64,000 bases of DNA, taken from contig CM041115.1 in NCBI GenBank assembly GCA_023079485.1, positions 45,874,305 through 45,938,304 of the forward strand, given 5' to 3'. The notes below the pieces were generated by a model. That model ran no database searches and was not told the DNA's origin. It saw nothing but the letters and a program-made list of their open reading frames with translations. This DNA is from Archilochus colubris (lineage: Eukaryota > Chordata > Aves > Apodiformes > Trochilidae). A program made the position numbers and the translations under genes. This document shows, piece by piece, positions 1 to 12,700 of the stretch; position 1 is the stretch's first letter, and the number at the start of each line of letters is the position of its first letter.

Positions 1-3000
1 TGGGTACATTTCCTCAGGTTCCCAGACACACCTTAGTTTCTGTATAATTGGTGTGCTTGTTAAAAAGGCAGAAGAAAAAACTCCTCTGTTCCCAATACCT
101 GATTTAATAATAAACTTGCCCCAACCCTCATCTCGAATCTTTGGGTATTGTGATCTGCAGCTACAACAGTAGGATATCTACATTTGCCATTGAAAAGAAA
201 GGAGGGGAGAGTTTTTCAAATCCTGTTTCCTTTTACTGTGATATATGCAACAAACACACTGATAAATTTCTCAGTTAAGCTAGCAGTTTCTTTTTTTTTT
301 TTCAAAAGAATAAAAAGAGCTGATCTTTGCACTAGATGGCAGTGTAGATAGTTCTATGGCAAACTCATTTTCTTTGCCAAAAATTGTAAGAATCATGGTA
401 ATGGTAAACAGTATTCAGCATAAAAAGCACTTTGCAGTGATGACAAAGGCACTTTTCACTAATTGTCTGCCCCACATTTGTATTGAGAAGTAATAGGTAT
501 TCCAGATCTGAAAAGCTTTCATAGAAGTTGCTCATTCTCAAAGTTGCAATTTACTGCATTTTTCTTCTTTTCATTTCCTTCTCTTGCATCTCAGATAAGC
601 TGAAGTTCTGCAGGGCTGAGTGTTCATTTACTCACTTTTAAAGATATGTTGCTGCTTTCCTGCATATGTAACCCATGAGGATTCTGCTGAACAAAGAGGG
701 AGAATTGCTAAACATTGGCAAGTATGCTAAACTTATTGGCTATAATTACAGATTACTGGCCGAGATTTTAGTGGTGAATAAATAGGTGTACCAATGACAG
801 GTAAGTTAAAAAAATTATCAAAATTAAACCACAATTAAGAGAAATGATGCTTTTACCTATATAAAAATATTAAGCACAATAGATATATTAAGTTAAATAA
901 CAAGATGTGTGTCCTGTACTTGAGCATCACCATGAGAATGAAATCCCAGTGAACACTGTGAATCTTTTATTGAAATTCATCAGTGCTACTTTACATTGAG
1001 CGAAATTGGCGGGCAGACCTGAACTGAAACATGGTATCTGAAGTTCCTGTCTGGAACTCAGGAAAAAGTAAAGGTCCATGTTCTGAGCCAGTTATGCTGA
1101 AGCATATCCCCCTGTGGAATGGTGGAGTTTGCTCTCCTACATTTTCTCCTTAGCAAGACCTGCCTTCCAGGAGAAAAAAGGGGCTCTCCTAGAAAGGCAC
1201 CCAAGACAATAAATTGCAAACACACATGCACTTTTATTGTGTTAGGGAAAAAAAATCGCTGTTAAGCATAAGAAACTGTTTCTAATTAGGCACAATATGT
1301 AGCTTGAGTAGAAAAAGTACCATGCAGGCAGCTTTGTGGAAAATTCACTTGTCTTAGATACTAAAAACTAGTTTTTAACCAGATACGTTGTGCTGTGTTC
1401 TTTAACTCTCATACATCATACAAAGAGAAAAAAATTGTGATCTCAGACTGATTATCTGAAAGGTTTTAAGGTAAAGGTAATTACACAGTTAGGAGAAAGA
1501 ATTATGAAATTTTTAATTGCAAATAGTCAGAAAGTATGCAGATATTCTGATGCAGTGGCAGAATCTTTCCATGACTTGTGCTAGCCACATAAGATACAAG
1601 TGTAAGAAAGAGTTTTAATTAAAAAAAATAAAATAATAAAAGCAGATAGGAATAAACAGAAGGAATAAACTTTGCCTCACAGACCATCAAACCTGACATC
1701 TATTAAGCAGAAGGTAATTAATACATGTAATATTATGTGTGTCTATGTAACAACTTTCAAATAAAAGTGCATCTTGGTTTTGGTACAATACTGAGGAGGC
1801 AGCATGGCAGGCTTGCAAAAAGTAAAATGGTTTAATTGAAGTTCTTGACCTGAGAAATGCATTAAATGAAAAAGTGTTTTAATCCTTAAGGCCAGTTAAA
1901 TATAAGTGAAATTGTTGGAATGCTTAATTAAGCAAGCTTTATTTTCCCATATGCTGAGTCCATGCTCTTTTCTTGTCTTGTTCAGATGCATGCTGGTTAA
2001 TACAGTGGATTATTCATTAGTTTGAATACAATTGAATATTTATCCACCAATGGATAAATGGAATGGGTAGTTATTTCTCTGCTTCGAATTACTCTTTGCC
2101 TATTTTTATTGCATTTCCTAATATTAAAATGAGACTGAAATTACAATGTGATACAGGCAAGATTAGATACTCAAATGCAAATAAAAATTACATTTGTTCA
2201 AGTGAAGAGTGCAAATTGGCTGATACTTGCATTCTCTATGTGACTGAAATGGGCATAATTGTGAAATGTGATGGATTTCTGTGTCTTGAATGAAAACTTA
2301 TGAAGTGCTCTGTCACAGCACTGTCTTCAGGCAGTAATTTAAAACATAGCTGTGGAAAGACATGGCAGGCAAATTAAGAACACAGAAGTTACAAAGGAGT
2401 TTCTTGTGCAATTACTCTGCTTTGACTGAGTAGCAAAGCTAAAAGACTGTGTAAAACAATTACCACTTGAACATGAAACTCTTATCTTGCTGCTCCAGGA
2501 AACCTCTGTTGATGGCAAAGGGCCCTCTTGTTGTAAGTAGGAGATAACTAAAAATACAGAAGAAGATTAGTCTCTTGCTGGAGGACCATGTCACATGTGA
2601 ATGCAGCCTGTGGTACATTTTCACCCTCAGCTTATGTCTGTAAATTTTGCAGGTTTGCTGGGCAGAGAGTTGGTACCAGTCTGTGGTACCAACTGGGTTT
2701 CAGCCGGGTTTCCCACCCCACTTCTTCAGCACTCCCCTTACATGTGTCTGTAGCATGACACACAGACATGCTGAAAGTTGCTGTCCTTCATGCTACTGGT
2801 AAAAATGGGCTTTCAGCCACTTACAAAATTTCCTTCTTTGCTAAACTGTTAATTTAATTGGTTTAATTCTGCTGCCATAATGAGAAGAGACTGTTATTTC
2901 TTTTAAATAGCTAGTATTTTGCTTAGTTAGATACAGAATAAAATACCGTCTAATCATACTATCTTGTTTTGAGATAGATAACAAGGTTTTAGGGAAAATA

Positions 3001-6000
3001 TGTTTGTGTAAATTTACGTAAGTTGTCCAGAGTAAGTTTCATTTAAAATACTTAGGTATTCTGGGTAAAGAAAATGCAGTTGTGTCTGTCCATAAATGCA
3101 CATGGCCAACCAAAGGAAAAAAAAAATCACATCAACAAACAAAAAAACCCAACAAAACTAAACAAAACAAAAAACCCAATAAAACCACAGCCTAGAGAGG
3201 ATGCTTCAGTTTTTACCTCTTCTGTTTTCTCTACCTTTCTTGTATTAGAAAAGGATTGGTTAAAAAGGTACTGTTTTACTTTTTCTCCTCTATTTTTTAC
3301 TCCTTCTACCCTTCCCCCTCCACTATTTTCTCTGTTAGTTTTATTTCGTCTACTCCATCAGTGCCTTGTATGCTATTTGCACTGCAACTTTATAGTGGAA
3401 TATTTCTGGAAAACTGGTTCCCTAGGGTTGCTAATTAAGAATCATTGCTATTTGTTTCACACTGTGGTACTAAACAAACAAACAGAAACCTCAACCCCTC
3501 CTAATTTGGAGTGACCCAGGACATTAAGGAGAACAAGCCGTGCCAATGAAAAGGTTGTGGTCTACCAGTGATAAATGGAAATACATATGTGCTATAATAT
3601 AAAAGTTACAGAAAATTGGGTAATTGGGTAATAACTGGTTTACATTATGCCATAACCACTAGGCTGACTGTACTCGAAGTCAAGTTTATTTCTCTGAGTA
3701 AGAGAGGAGGAATTGTTTGACTGGAACAATTGTAAAACTTCAGTGTTCTGACCAGGCTCAAGAGGAAGCCTGACTTCTGCAGCTGTGTCTTGCTGATAGG
3801 ATGTCTCCTGTAGAAGCAAAGCCTCTGTAGAAAAGGTTGGATTATCCAAAGAAAACTTTGTACAGCTCTCTCAACACAGATTTTTAGGAAATTATATTGA
3901 TAGTATACTGATTGAGTTAGTTTGAACTGAAAGGACTGAAGAGTTTCCTGAAAGAGTAGCGACAATGCTGGGACATGAGTTTTCTAGTCCTGTTACCTAT
4001 CTGTTGATTATTCACCATTTTGCAGTAAATAAGATGGATAATACCTCCACTTTTTGTACACAACCTTAGCTAGTTTTGCCCTCAGTAAGTGAAATTGTGC
4101 TGAAAAAGCCTAATTTTCCAGGCTAATCAGAGAATAGATATATGTGTATACATATCCCCTGTATTTCTAAGTTTTGAGACTTGGACTACGTAGTGGAAAA
4201 TGGCCACATCTTGCAAAACATCAGCAGTAGCAGCATCTGCAGCTGGATCCTGTGAATGCTTTGCCTGGAGAGCCTGACCAGTCTTAGACAGTGAGCTGCA
4301 AGTTAAGGTTTATAGCTTTTAACATCTTCTCTTTGCCAGCTGAGAGAAGTTTTGGCCTAACAACAGGGTTCAATTAGTCAGTGGATCTTTGTGACAGTTA
4401 AAGCACTTTCAGAGTGGGTTATTCACCAAGAAACACGTCCATACAAGGTCAGCCACACTGTTTACGTGGGAGCTCTGATCCCAGTGAAGTTTGTGCACAG
4501 CAGCTTCTCTGAACCTGGGCTCGACTCTATTGTGAATTTCCTCAAACAGCTGCTTATCAGTTGGCATGGGTCTTTGCTTACACATTCTCACTGCGAATGC
4601 CTGGGAAAGCTGGGTGTTTGTGCATCCTGTACTCACTTATTGTTAATATTCCCCATGAGATTCTGTGAAATGAGCTGGGAATAATGCTTTGGTGCTTGAT
4701 GTTAGCTTTCACTTTATCAGCTCCTGGTACCTGCTGGCTTCATCCCCAAGAAATGTCTGAGCTGAAGGGCAGGACAGGGCAGCCAGGGCTTCAGTTTGGG
4801 GTGAGTGTGTTGGGCAAGCTGCCTTCAGACCCAGGCACATGTCTCAGCACTACAGGCTGATCAAGGAATTAAACTTCTCATGAAATAGGCAGTGTCTCCT
4901 CGAGGTTTTTGGGTTTTTTGGGTTTTTTTGGTTGGTTGGTTGGTTGGGTTTTTTTGCTGGTGTTTTCACTCTCTGAAGGAGGGTCTTCTGTGGGATCTGA
5001 CAGGCTTGCAGGAGCAAAGACTTAAGGGAGTACAAACTCTGGTGGTGGTGTAGACCACCAGCAAGCTGCATGGGAGTGTCCAGTTGGGGAGACTGGAAGT
5101 GGGTCTGGTCTTGGGGATGACTTGCAATGTCCTTGTAATATCTGTGAAACTGCCCCAGTTAAATCCAGGGGAGACTTAAAGCTCCTGGAAGTATTTTTTG
5201 TGAAAAATCAGAGGCTTTTAGGGGTGTAAAAGTGTAACATGCACAGATAGCATGTTACTAGCCTCTTTTAAGATCACATTCTATATAGGATGAAATTTTT
5301 CTGGTGGATTCCTTCATTTTGAAAAATCAAATAGGGTTCTCATAATTCTTTTAAATTCTGCCCCGCATTAGCAGAGGAATGTCTTTGTTCATGTAGAAAA
5401 TGTTCGTGGCAAAAATGGCATGCCTTTTGGCTTGCAGTACATCTCTCTATCCTGTTTTACTTTGAATTGTCTGTTGTCTGGGAGTAATAGGCAGTCCAAC
5501 TGCAGCACTGGTGGTGGAGGGGCAGGTACTACAGTCTCACCAGGAGCAGAGGTATTTGCCTTTTTATACCTATAGAGACTCAGACATTTTCTGAAGGAAG
5601 TTGGCTAAAACTAGCATGGGTTTGCTGCAATTTAATGTGATAGACCTTGATTTCATAATATGCATAACTAACCTTGATTTAATCAGCAAATCCGGTTAAG
5701 TCAAGAACAGGACTGATTAAAACATAAAGAATAAATCAATAAGATTAATAAATAATCTCCTCTAGGATTAGAGATTGGTGTGAGAGAATTGGCAGGAAAT
5801 AATTAAAACACATTCACTGGGAGATTTGTTTATCTTTTATTCCTGTTATTTAGTCCTCCTACTTCTAACTAATGCAAATTTCCACCCATGCTGCAACTAC
5901 AAGCTGATGCAAAACACAGCTGGCCCTGAGGGATATTGAGAAGTCTGATGTCTGTTCCCTCCCCACTCCCTTTAGTGGCTGCTCTGTAGAGCTGTGAGTT

Positions 6001-8914
6001 GCTATGGCCACTGATAGATTTTGGCAAATATGGGAATAAACTATGTACATTCTACCTCATGGTGACCAGAAGCCACCTGCCTTGACACCAGAAGCTGAAA
6101 AATAATTTTAATTGCTATTTTATAGAAAATATGGTCACCACTGGGTGCATGGGAATTCTGCTCTTGTGAAACAGTCTTGTTTTGTTCTGACACACTCTGG
6201 TACTATTCTGAAATCTTACTCTGAGATACTATTTTGGTGACCAGGTTTTTTAAAGTTTGACAAGCCATACATCTACTCAGTAATATCATACAGAACTGTA
6301 AGGTCATTCTCAGTGCTGCAGAAGACAGAGCTCAAGCATCAGTCATCCTCATAGTGGTGAGGACATGAATGACCACAGTGGCTCATGAAACATGTTTTTC
6401 TACACTATTTCACCATTCAGGATAAATAGATGAAACTAATAACATTCCTGAAAGTGTATCTCAGTGTCTTGCTGTTTGTTATGTCTGATTTTATATCATT
6501 CAGGAACAGGCAAACTGATTAATGTATAATTTCTAATTAGCTACAAAACTCAGTCTGCAATGTTTACTTTTACTGTGACTAAAGCCCTGAAAGTTTTTTG
6601 TGAGATGAAATTAATTATATCTCTAAGGCAGTAGTTTTATCTTTCCATCATGACTCAACACTAACTTGCAGTATTTATCAACACTTTTTAATAAGATGAA
6701 ATTAAATTTACAGATAATATTCATATACATAGAGTAGCTGTGATTCATAAGAGATGTTATGCATGTTACCTTCTTTGTTGCCCGTCAATGCTATTTTATT
6801 ATTGCAGCAACCTAGAGATGTACTAATCTCACAGCTTCTGGGAAGGGCTGACGAGTGTCTTCATAGGTTTAGAGAATATAGGAAGTGATTTCTGCTGCTC
6901 TACCCCACTTTGCATCAACAGTGTGTGTGCTGCTGAGAATCAAATGTTCTCCCAGCAGTTGCATTCCTTCTGCCACTCTTCATTGCTGCAAGTCAACAAA
7001 AAAAAGTCAGCAAAAAAGTAGATTCTCTTAAAGTTGCCTATTTTGGGGTTTTGTATGCTTGCTTGCTTTTGGTTTTGGTTGATTTTTTTTTTTCTTTAAT
7101 GCTTTTTGGTTTCCCAGCAAAGGGCTGCTGCCACCAAATGTTATGCCTCTTCAGCTAATTGGCACTTTGGGGAAGGTTTGGTCTGTAGCTTTTTGGGGCA
7201 TAGCAACCTTATGTAAACTGCTTCAGGGAGGGAAATGATAGGGTGGTGTTCACATGTGCATCTCTTTTTATTTCAGTATGAGCTAAAAACTGCCCAACTC
7301 CAAAATATCCTACTGTGAACACCACCAGAACAGCTGTAGGTCACCACACATAAGGAGTCAGGGTTTATGTGCCCATCCTGCAGTGAGGAGAGAGGTATCT
7401 CTGCCTTGAGCAGAGAGAGATAAACACCATGAAGAGCCATGCACCCCTGGGTGTCTCTGGGAAGATGATGGTGGGAGGCACCTTGAAAATACTGATGCAT
7501 CTTTATGGCTCTTCTTCAACAACCTGTCTCCTACTCGAGACAAAAATCCTATTAGTTATGGAATGAGGACTGTTGCTGTTAACACATTGTAATAAATATA
7601 AGTAAATATAGTTGCTTCTTAAATCAGAGCTTTAAAATAATAATTCAGACACAGTGTCGAACATTCAATTCTTAAGATTTTTCTTCTGCAGACTTTGTCT
7701 TACCATTGTTTGCCTGATCTTTCACTTTTCCTCTTTACATTTTTTTATGGTGAGGCAGATATCATTGTACTGTATTGGAAAATTTGTTATCCTGTTTACA
7801 AACTAGTGTTTCATACTGGTCATTCTGTACTTTTAGAGGTAAACTAGTGGGTTTTTCACTCTGTACTTAGGTAGTCTTTGAAAATCAGATCATGTTTTTT
7901 CTCTACAAGGTGATTCCTCAGCTTAAACAATTGCTTCCACATTGGTGGCAGCTTTCCTCTGTGAAAGTAGAACTGCTTTGTTGAGAAGGGAAATGTAGAA
8001 TATTTCTAAATACTGTGCAATCTGATTTCTTAGTCTTTTATTTACTGTATTGCTTAATGGCATAGCATGGAACAAGCCCTATGTGTAAGTACGTATATAT
8101 AAGATATGTAATGGCATTTAGACATAGGGAATAGAAAATAAAATGTTTACTTAAGGAAACTTTCCTTACACCTTTTGTGCTTTTGAAACTTCACTGCAGG
8201 CTAATATCAGCATAGTTTCTACTTTTTTTTTTCCATTTCCTTGGTGATGTTTTGCTACTGGATGTACATTGCGAGAAACAAAGGGCAAAACATAGATTAA
8301 TAATTAGCAATGAATGCTTCAACAGAAGTTCAGCTGCAACCTCTGTGCTTGCTTTTGCTCTTGTATTGTGAGGAGGGAAAAAAAAAACCACAATAACATT
8401 CCAGTACAGCAGAGATGAGCAAAGGGTAAAACTTAGTTTTTCCTCTACATGGTTTTAGAAAATTAAGAAATTAAAAGTAGTTTGAGGAAAAGGACTTGCA
8501 AAGGGCTTTAAACCTAACATGCCAAACTGCCTTGTAAGGTTTCTGGCTGTCTATTCTCTTCCCTCCCAGTGAAAATGTATGGATGTGTAACAATTCCCAT
8601 TACTTACTTTTTGGCATTAGACCTGTTACTCTGAAAAAGCAGGTGAAAATTAGGGCTGGTTAGCCACATGTGATATGCATTTATCCTTGCTGACAGAAAT
8701 AGTGAAAATAAATCATTCCTCCTAATAAGTAAGGTGGGAGGGAAAGAACTTCAGTGTATCTAAGTAAAAAGCCAGGCGGAGAACTTCTAACTAACACCCT
8801 TCTAAACATTTCTCAAGATTTAAGAACAGAGGTTAAAACATAACCTCTATAATTAAAAAAGGTTATTTTTAGGCTTTGTATGAAAATTACAATGTCTGTC
8901 CAGTAAAATTCAGT
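1..8914. other. AT-rich non-coding sequence, no supported gene
   Basis: No conserved protein, RNA gene or CpG-rich promoter is visible. The content is ordinary AT-rich sequence with low-complexity patches: an A/C-rich tract at 3129-3189, the G/T tract at 4904-4956 and a T/G-rich stretch near 7041-7095. Short open frames (such as 2063-2293 and 3074-3514) have no protein-like features. It is either intergenic or a 5' intron of KANK1; the acceptor at 20425 shows that some upstream exon exists. Confidence 0.6.
4904..4956 (+). repeat. G/T-only tract with five-fold GGTT core
   Basis: Fifty-three consecutive G or T bases. The core at 4930-4948 has five G-runs separated by TT (ggttggttggttggttggg), which could fold as a two-layer G-quadruplex in the plus strand. 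Confidence 0.8.
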
Positions 8915-9792
8915 ATCTTCATCAATGACCTGCTGACAAAACTGGGAAGGGGGTGCTGATAAACTGGAGGGCTGAGTCACCGTCCAGCATGACCTGGACA
9001 GGCTGGAGAATTGGGAAGAGAGCAATCTAATGACCTTAAACAAGGGCAAATGTAAGGTACTGCACATTCCTAGGAAGTAATAATCCCAGGAACCAGCCAC
9101 TGGGGTCTGACTTGCTAAAAAGCTGCTCTGTGGAAAAGACCTGGGAGTCCTGGTAGACAAGAGGATGACCATGGGCCAGTAATGTGCCCTTGTGGCCAAG
9201 AAGGACAATGGCATCCTGGGGTACATCAAAAAGAGTGTGGCAAGTAGGTGGAGGGAGGTTCCCCTCCCCCTCTACTCTGCCCTGGTGAGGCCCCATCTGG
9301 AATACTGCATCCAGTTCTGGGCTCCATAGTTGCTGAAGGAGAAGTAACTGCTGGAGAGAGTTCAGCACAAAGCGACTGAGATGATTAGAGGACCAGAGCC
9401 AAGGAGGAAAGACTAAGGGAACTGGGTCTGTTCAGCCTAGAGAAGAAGAGACAGGGGGAATCTTATCAATATCTAAGGGTTGGGTGTCAGGAGGATGGGA
9501 CCAGACTCCTTTCAGTGGTGTCCAGTTACAGGACAAGGGGCAGTGGTCACAAACTGGAGCACAGTTTCAGCCTAAATGTAAGGAAAAATTTCTATAATGT
9601 AAGGGTAACAGAGCACTGGAACAGGCTGCCCAGAGAGGTGGTTGGAGTCTCTGTCTCTGTGAGACACTGAATACCAGCCTGGATGCCACCCTGTTCAACC
9701 TGCTCAAGGTGAACATGCTCTGGCAAGGGGATTGGACTAGATGATCTCAAGAGGTGCCTTCCATTCCCTAACATTCTGTGATTATGTGATTT
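8915..9792 (+). mobile_element. CR1 LINE fragment, 5'-truncated, plus orientation
   Basis: The segment follows the 3' part of the CR1 pol gene and 3' UTR: it starts near cttcatcaatgacctgct, passes through ctggacaggctgga, gaggccccatctggaatac and cactggaacaggctgccc, and ends with attggactagatgatctc and the octamer-like tail attctgtgattatgtgatt. Numerous stops and indels break the coding frame, so it is a dead copy. CR1 elements are typically truncated at the 5' end and end in short octamer repeats rather than poly(A). The left border is approximate. Open frames on the minus strand here (8813-9368 and 9592-9774) are shadows of the element. Confidence 0.92.
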
Positions 9793-12700
9793 TGCAGCAG
9801 CCTATTTTTTGCTCTCCAGATGATGCAAGTGAATATAAAAGCCATTCTTTTGTTATTAAGAACATCTTGATTTAATTTTAGTTCTATAGATGCCACACAG
9901 TTTCCTGCCTAGGGCTGGCCATGTGCAACAAAACACATGAATCATATTGAAGATGCTTTGTTTCACTGACAGTCTGGCTGTATCCTGGTCTTCAGAAGAT
10001 TAGGTTCTTGTATTGTTTTTTTGATGAAATTTGGTTAGTGGTGAAAGATGCACAGCCATTTCTCTTTATATCTGCATGGTCTTATGGTGACTGATAAAAA
10101 GATATCTCATTTTGCTATTTCTTGATGAATATGCTGCTATCCAATGAAGAAGAAACCAAAGAGTTTTAAAGGGTAACATATTTACAGATCTCCATAGAAA
10201 GGTACAGTTTTTGCAGTTTGTGCTGGATTTGATCCACTGTCTCTATATTGATTATAGGAAAGTGAGTTTCAGATCAATTTGTCATTTGGAGAATTACAAA
10301 TTACAAATTTATCTCTCAGCTTGACACGTGCTGAGAGATATAGATAGCTCCTTGTTTGCAGAGCATGTCTGCTCCTGTCAGTGCCAGGATTGTAGTGTTG
10401 GCTTATAGACAATTAGAATGAAAGCTGAGTTTATTGGGATGTGACTGACTGGTGCAAAAATGAGTGTCCCAGCAGCTGGACACACCACAAGCTCATTTGC
10501 TTGTGAGCCCTTCTCCTTCCTGGCACCCTGTGGCTGTGGGTGCATTCCTTGTGCCAGCACCCAGATGCAAGGCTCTAGGTTAGAATTCGAGGTGGGAGAC
10601 ATAACTCACCGAGTTTTAATGCAGGGCTTTAGGTTAGAATTCATAGTGGGAGGCATAACTCACGGGGTCTTAATGGAGGGCTCCCTTAGGTGAGAGGTTC
10701 ATATGCAATCAGCACACATCGGTGTGCACTGGCACTCTCAGAACTTGCCGCTGCACAGCTGATTTAGAAAGAAGGGAAGCATGAGAAGATGATGTTTTGA
10801 ATATTCAATAAAAGTGTTAGCTCATCCTCTCTAAGAGAAGAAAATCAGGTTATGTGTACTCCATGCTGACTTAAATTAATAGGATTAGCTGGCAGAGAGG
10901 TACACCCCCTGTGAGGGACGAGTGCATTGCCTCAACTTGTGATCCCCTCCTTTGTGAGGGTAAGTTCTTTGCAGGTGGCCACATGCAGCAAGATGTTTTT
11001 GGACACATGTAAGGCAGAAGCAGTATGACACTTGCAGAAAGCTGACAATTCTTCTGCCCTGAGATGCTGATCGAGAAGAGTTTGTAGATGTCTGGCTAGC
11101 CTGACCCCACTGCACTCCACTGAAGGTGCTGCCAGGTGGTCTCCAGTTAGTTCATGCCAGCTCTTAATTTGGTTTGTTGGCATGACTGTGAAATCCTATG
11201 TCACTCCTGTCAGAGTGTGCAGGCCTGCAGGCCACAGGCATTGCTGCTTTGGAGGAGAGACCAGAGAAACCTGCTCAGTCCTGGGATGAATGCAAAAAAT
11301 TGGTCTCCGGTCAGGGGATGTGTACAGGAAAAATTGTGCATGCATGCTGGCTGCTCCTGAGGGGTGTTGTGTGATGGGGTGGGAGTGAAAGTAGCTCAGA
11401 GAATGCTTCCAGTGTGTTCCTCGGTCAGGCTGAAGCTCTGTGTTTGTGGTCACTGTGCAATGGCATCTTCCTGCATTTCCAAAGGCCACAGCAACTTAAG
11501 GAGAAATTGGCCTATGTGTATCTACAACAATTGAAGTTGTAGATGCAGCTTAGCAATTATTTGTGGTGGACATTGGTGGTGTGGGCTGTAGAGCTGCATG
11601 GAGGGTAGAACTATACAGTCTTCTGTTGGAAAGTGTGATAGAGGAAAAGCGAGAGGCTGGCCCTTGTAATGTTTCCTCCTTGATCCTAAAGGGTTCTGTT
11701 TCTCTGTGGGAAAAGCCCATTATTTCTCTGTTCCCATAAAGTAAGAACTGGTTGATACAGAAGGCCATAATACTCTTATTAGTAGGGAAAAAGATGAAAA
11801 GAGCTACTTGGACTTGGGTCTTGTTTTGGGGCAAGAAGCAGCATTTAGGGCTAGGTGAGGACAAATCTTCTGATGGAGCTGATTCGTATAAAGACAAACC
11901 TTCAGCTGGGACCACCATGAAATAGCTACAAGGGCAAATGCTGCTACACAAGAGACTTTAAACTTACCAGTTGTACCACAGCATCACAGCTGCAATGCAT
12001 GCCACCCTTTTATCATAGCAGACTTATGATTGCTCTAGCTATGTATAGCATCTCAGAACTAAATTCAGAATAAGAGACAGACAGAGATTTGGCTGTCTAC
12101 CTCTAAATATACTTCATGCTTGTGTCACTTGGGGACTTTGTGTAAGAGTTAAGCTTGTTTATTTACCAGAGTTTGTGCCCTAAAGTCCTTGCAGCTTGTC
12201 TTAGATGCAAAATTTAAATGAGATCATAGTGCAGTTCATGAGTTGGTTATTAACATCCTTGATTGGTTTATTAATCTCAGTCTTCAAGGTTATCTACCTT
12301 AAAATTTACATCAAATAAGGAAATTAATTTTAAAGTACTGGGATCTGCAGATGTGTTTTTACAAGTATTATTCAACTTCTAACGTTAAAACCAAGAGAGC
12401 AAAAAGGATGCTGTGTTTTGTCCTGCCCCAGTGAGTGACAAGATGTGATGGATAGTTTCTGTATGTGCCATGGAGAACTGCTTCTTGTACCAGGCACAGT
12501 AGCTCTGTTGACAGCCCTGGGAGTCCACAGGTATATTGAAGCTGCCATGCATGCATCATCCCCAGTATGCATTCATTCCTCTCTTAACAACTGTTCTGGA
12601 AACCTTTTCATTTGTTATTGGTGCTGGATTTGGATCTTTGTCATGGCAGATGAAAACACTGCTCAGCACACACAGTATTCCACTTCCCTCTTGAAGAATT

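Noticed and set aside
3074..3514. 146-codon plus-strand frame
   Set aside because: Its first part is Lys/Asn/Pro low complexity from an A/C tract and the rest has no protein-like pattern.
8813..9368. Minus-strand frames of 138 and 110 codons
   Set aside because: They are antisense to the CR1 fragment at 8915-9792.
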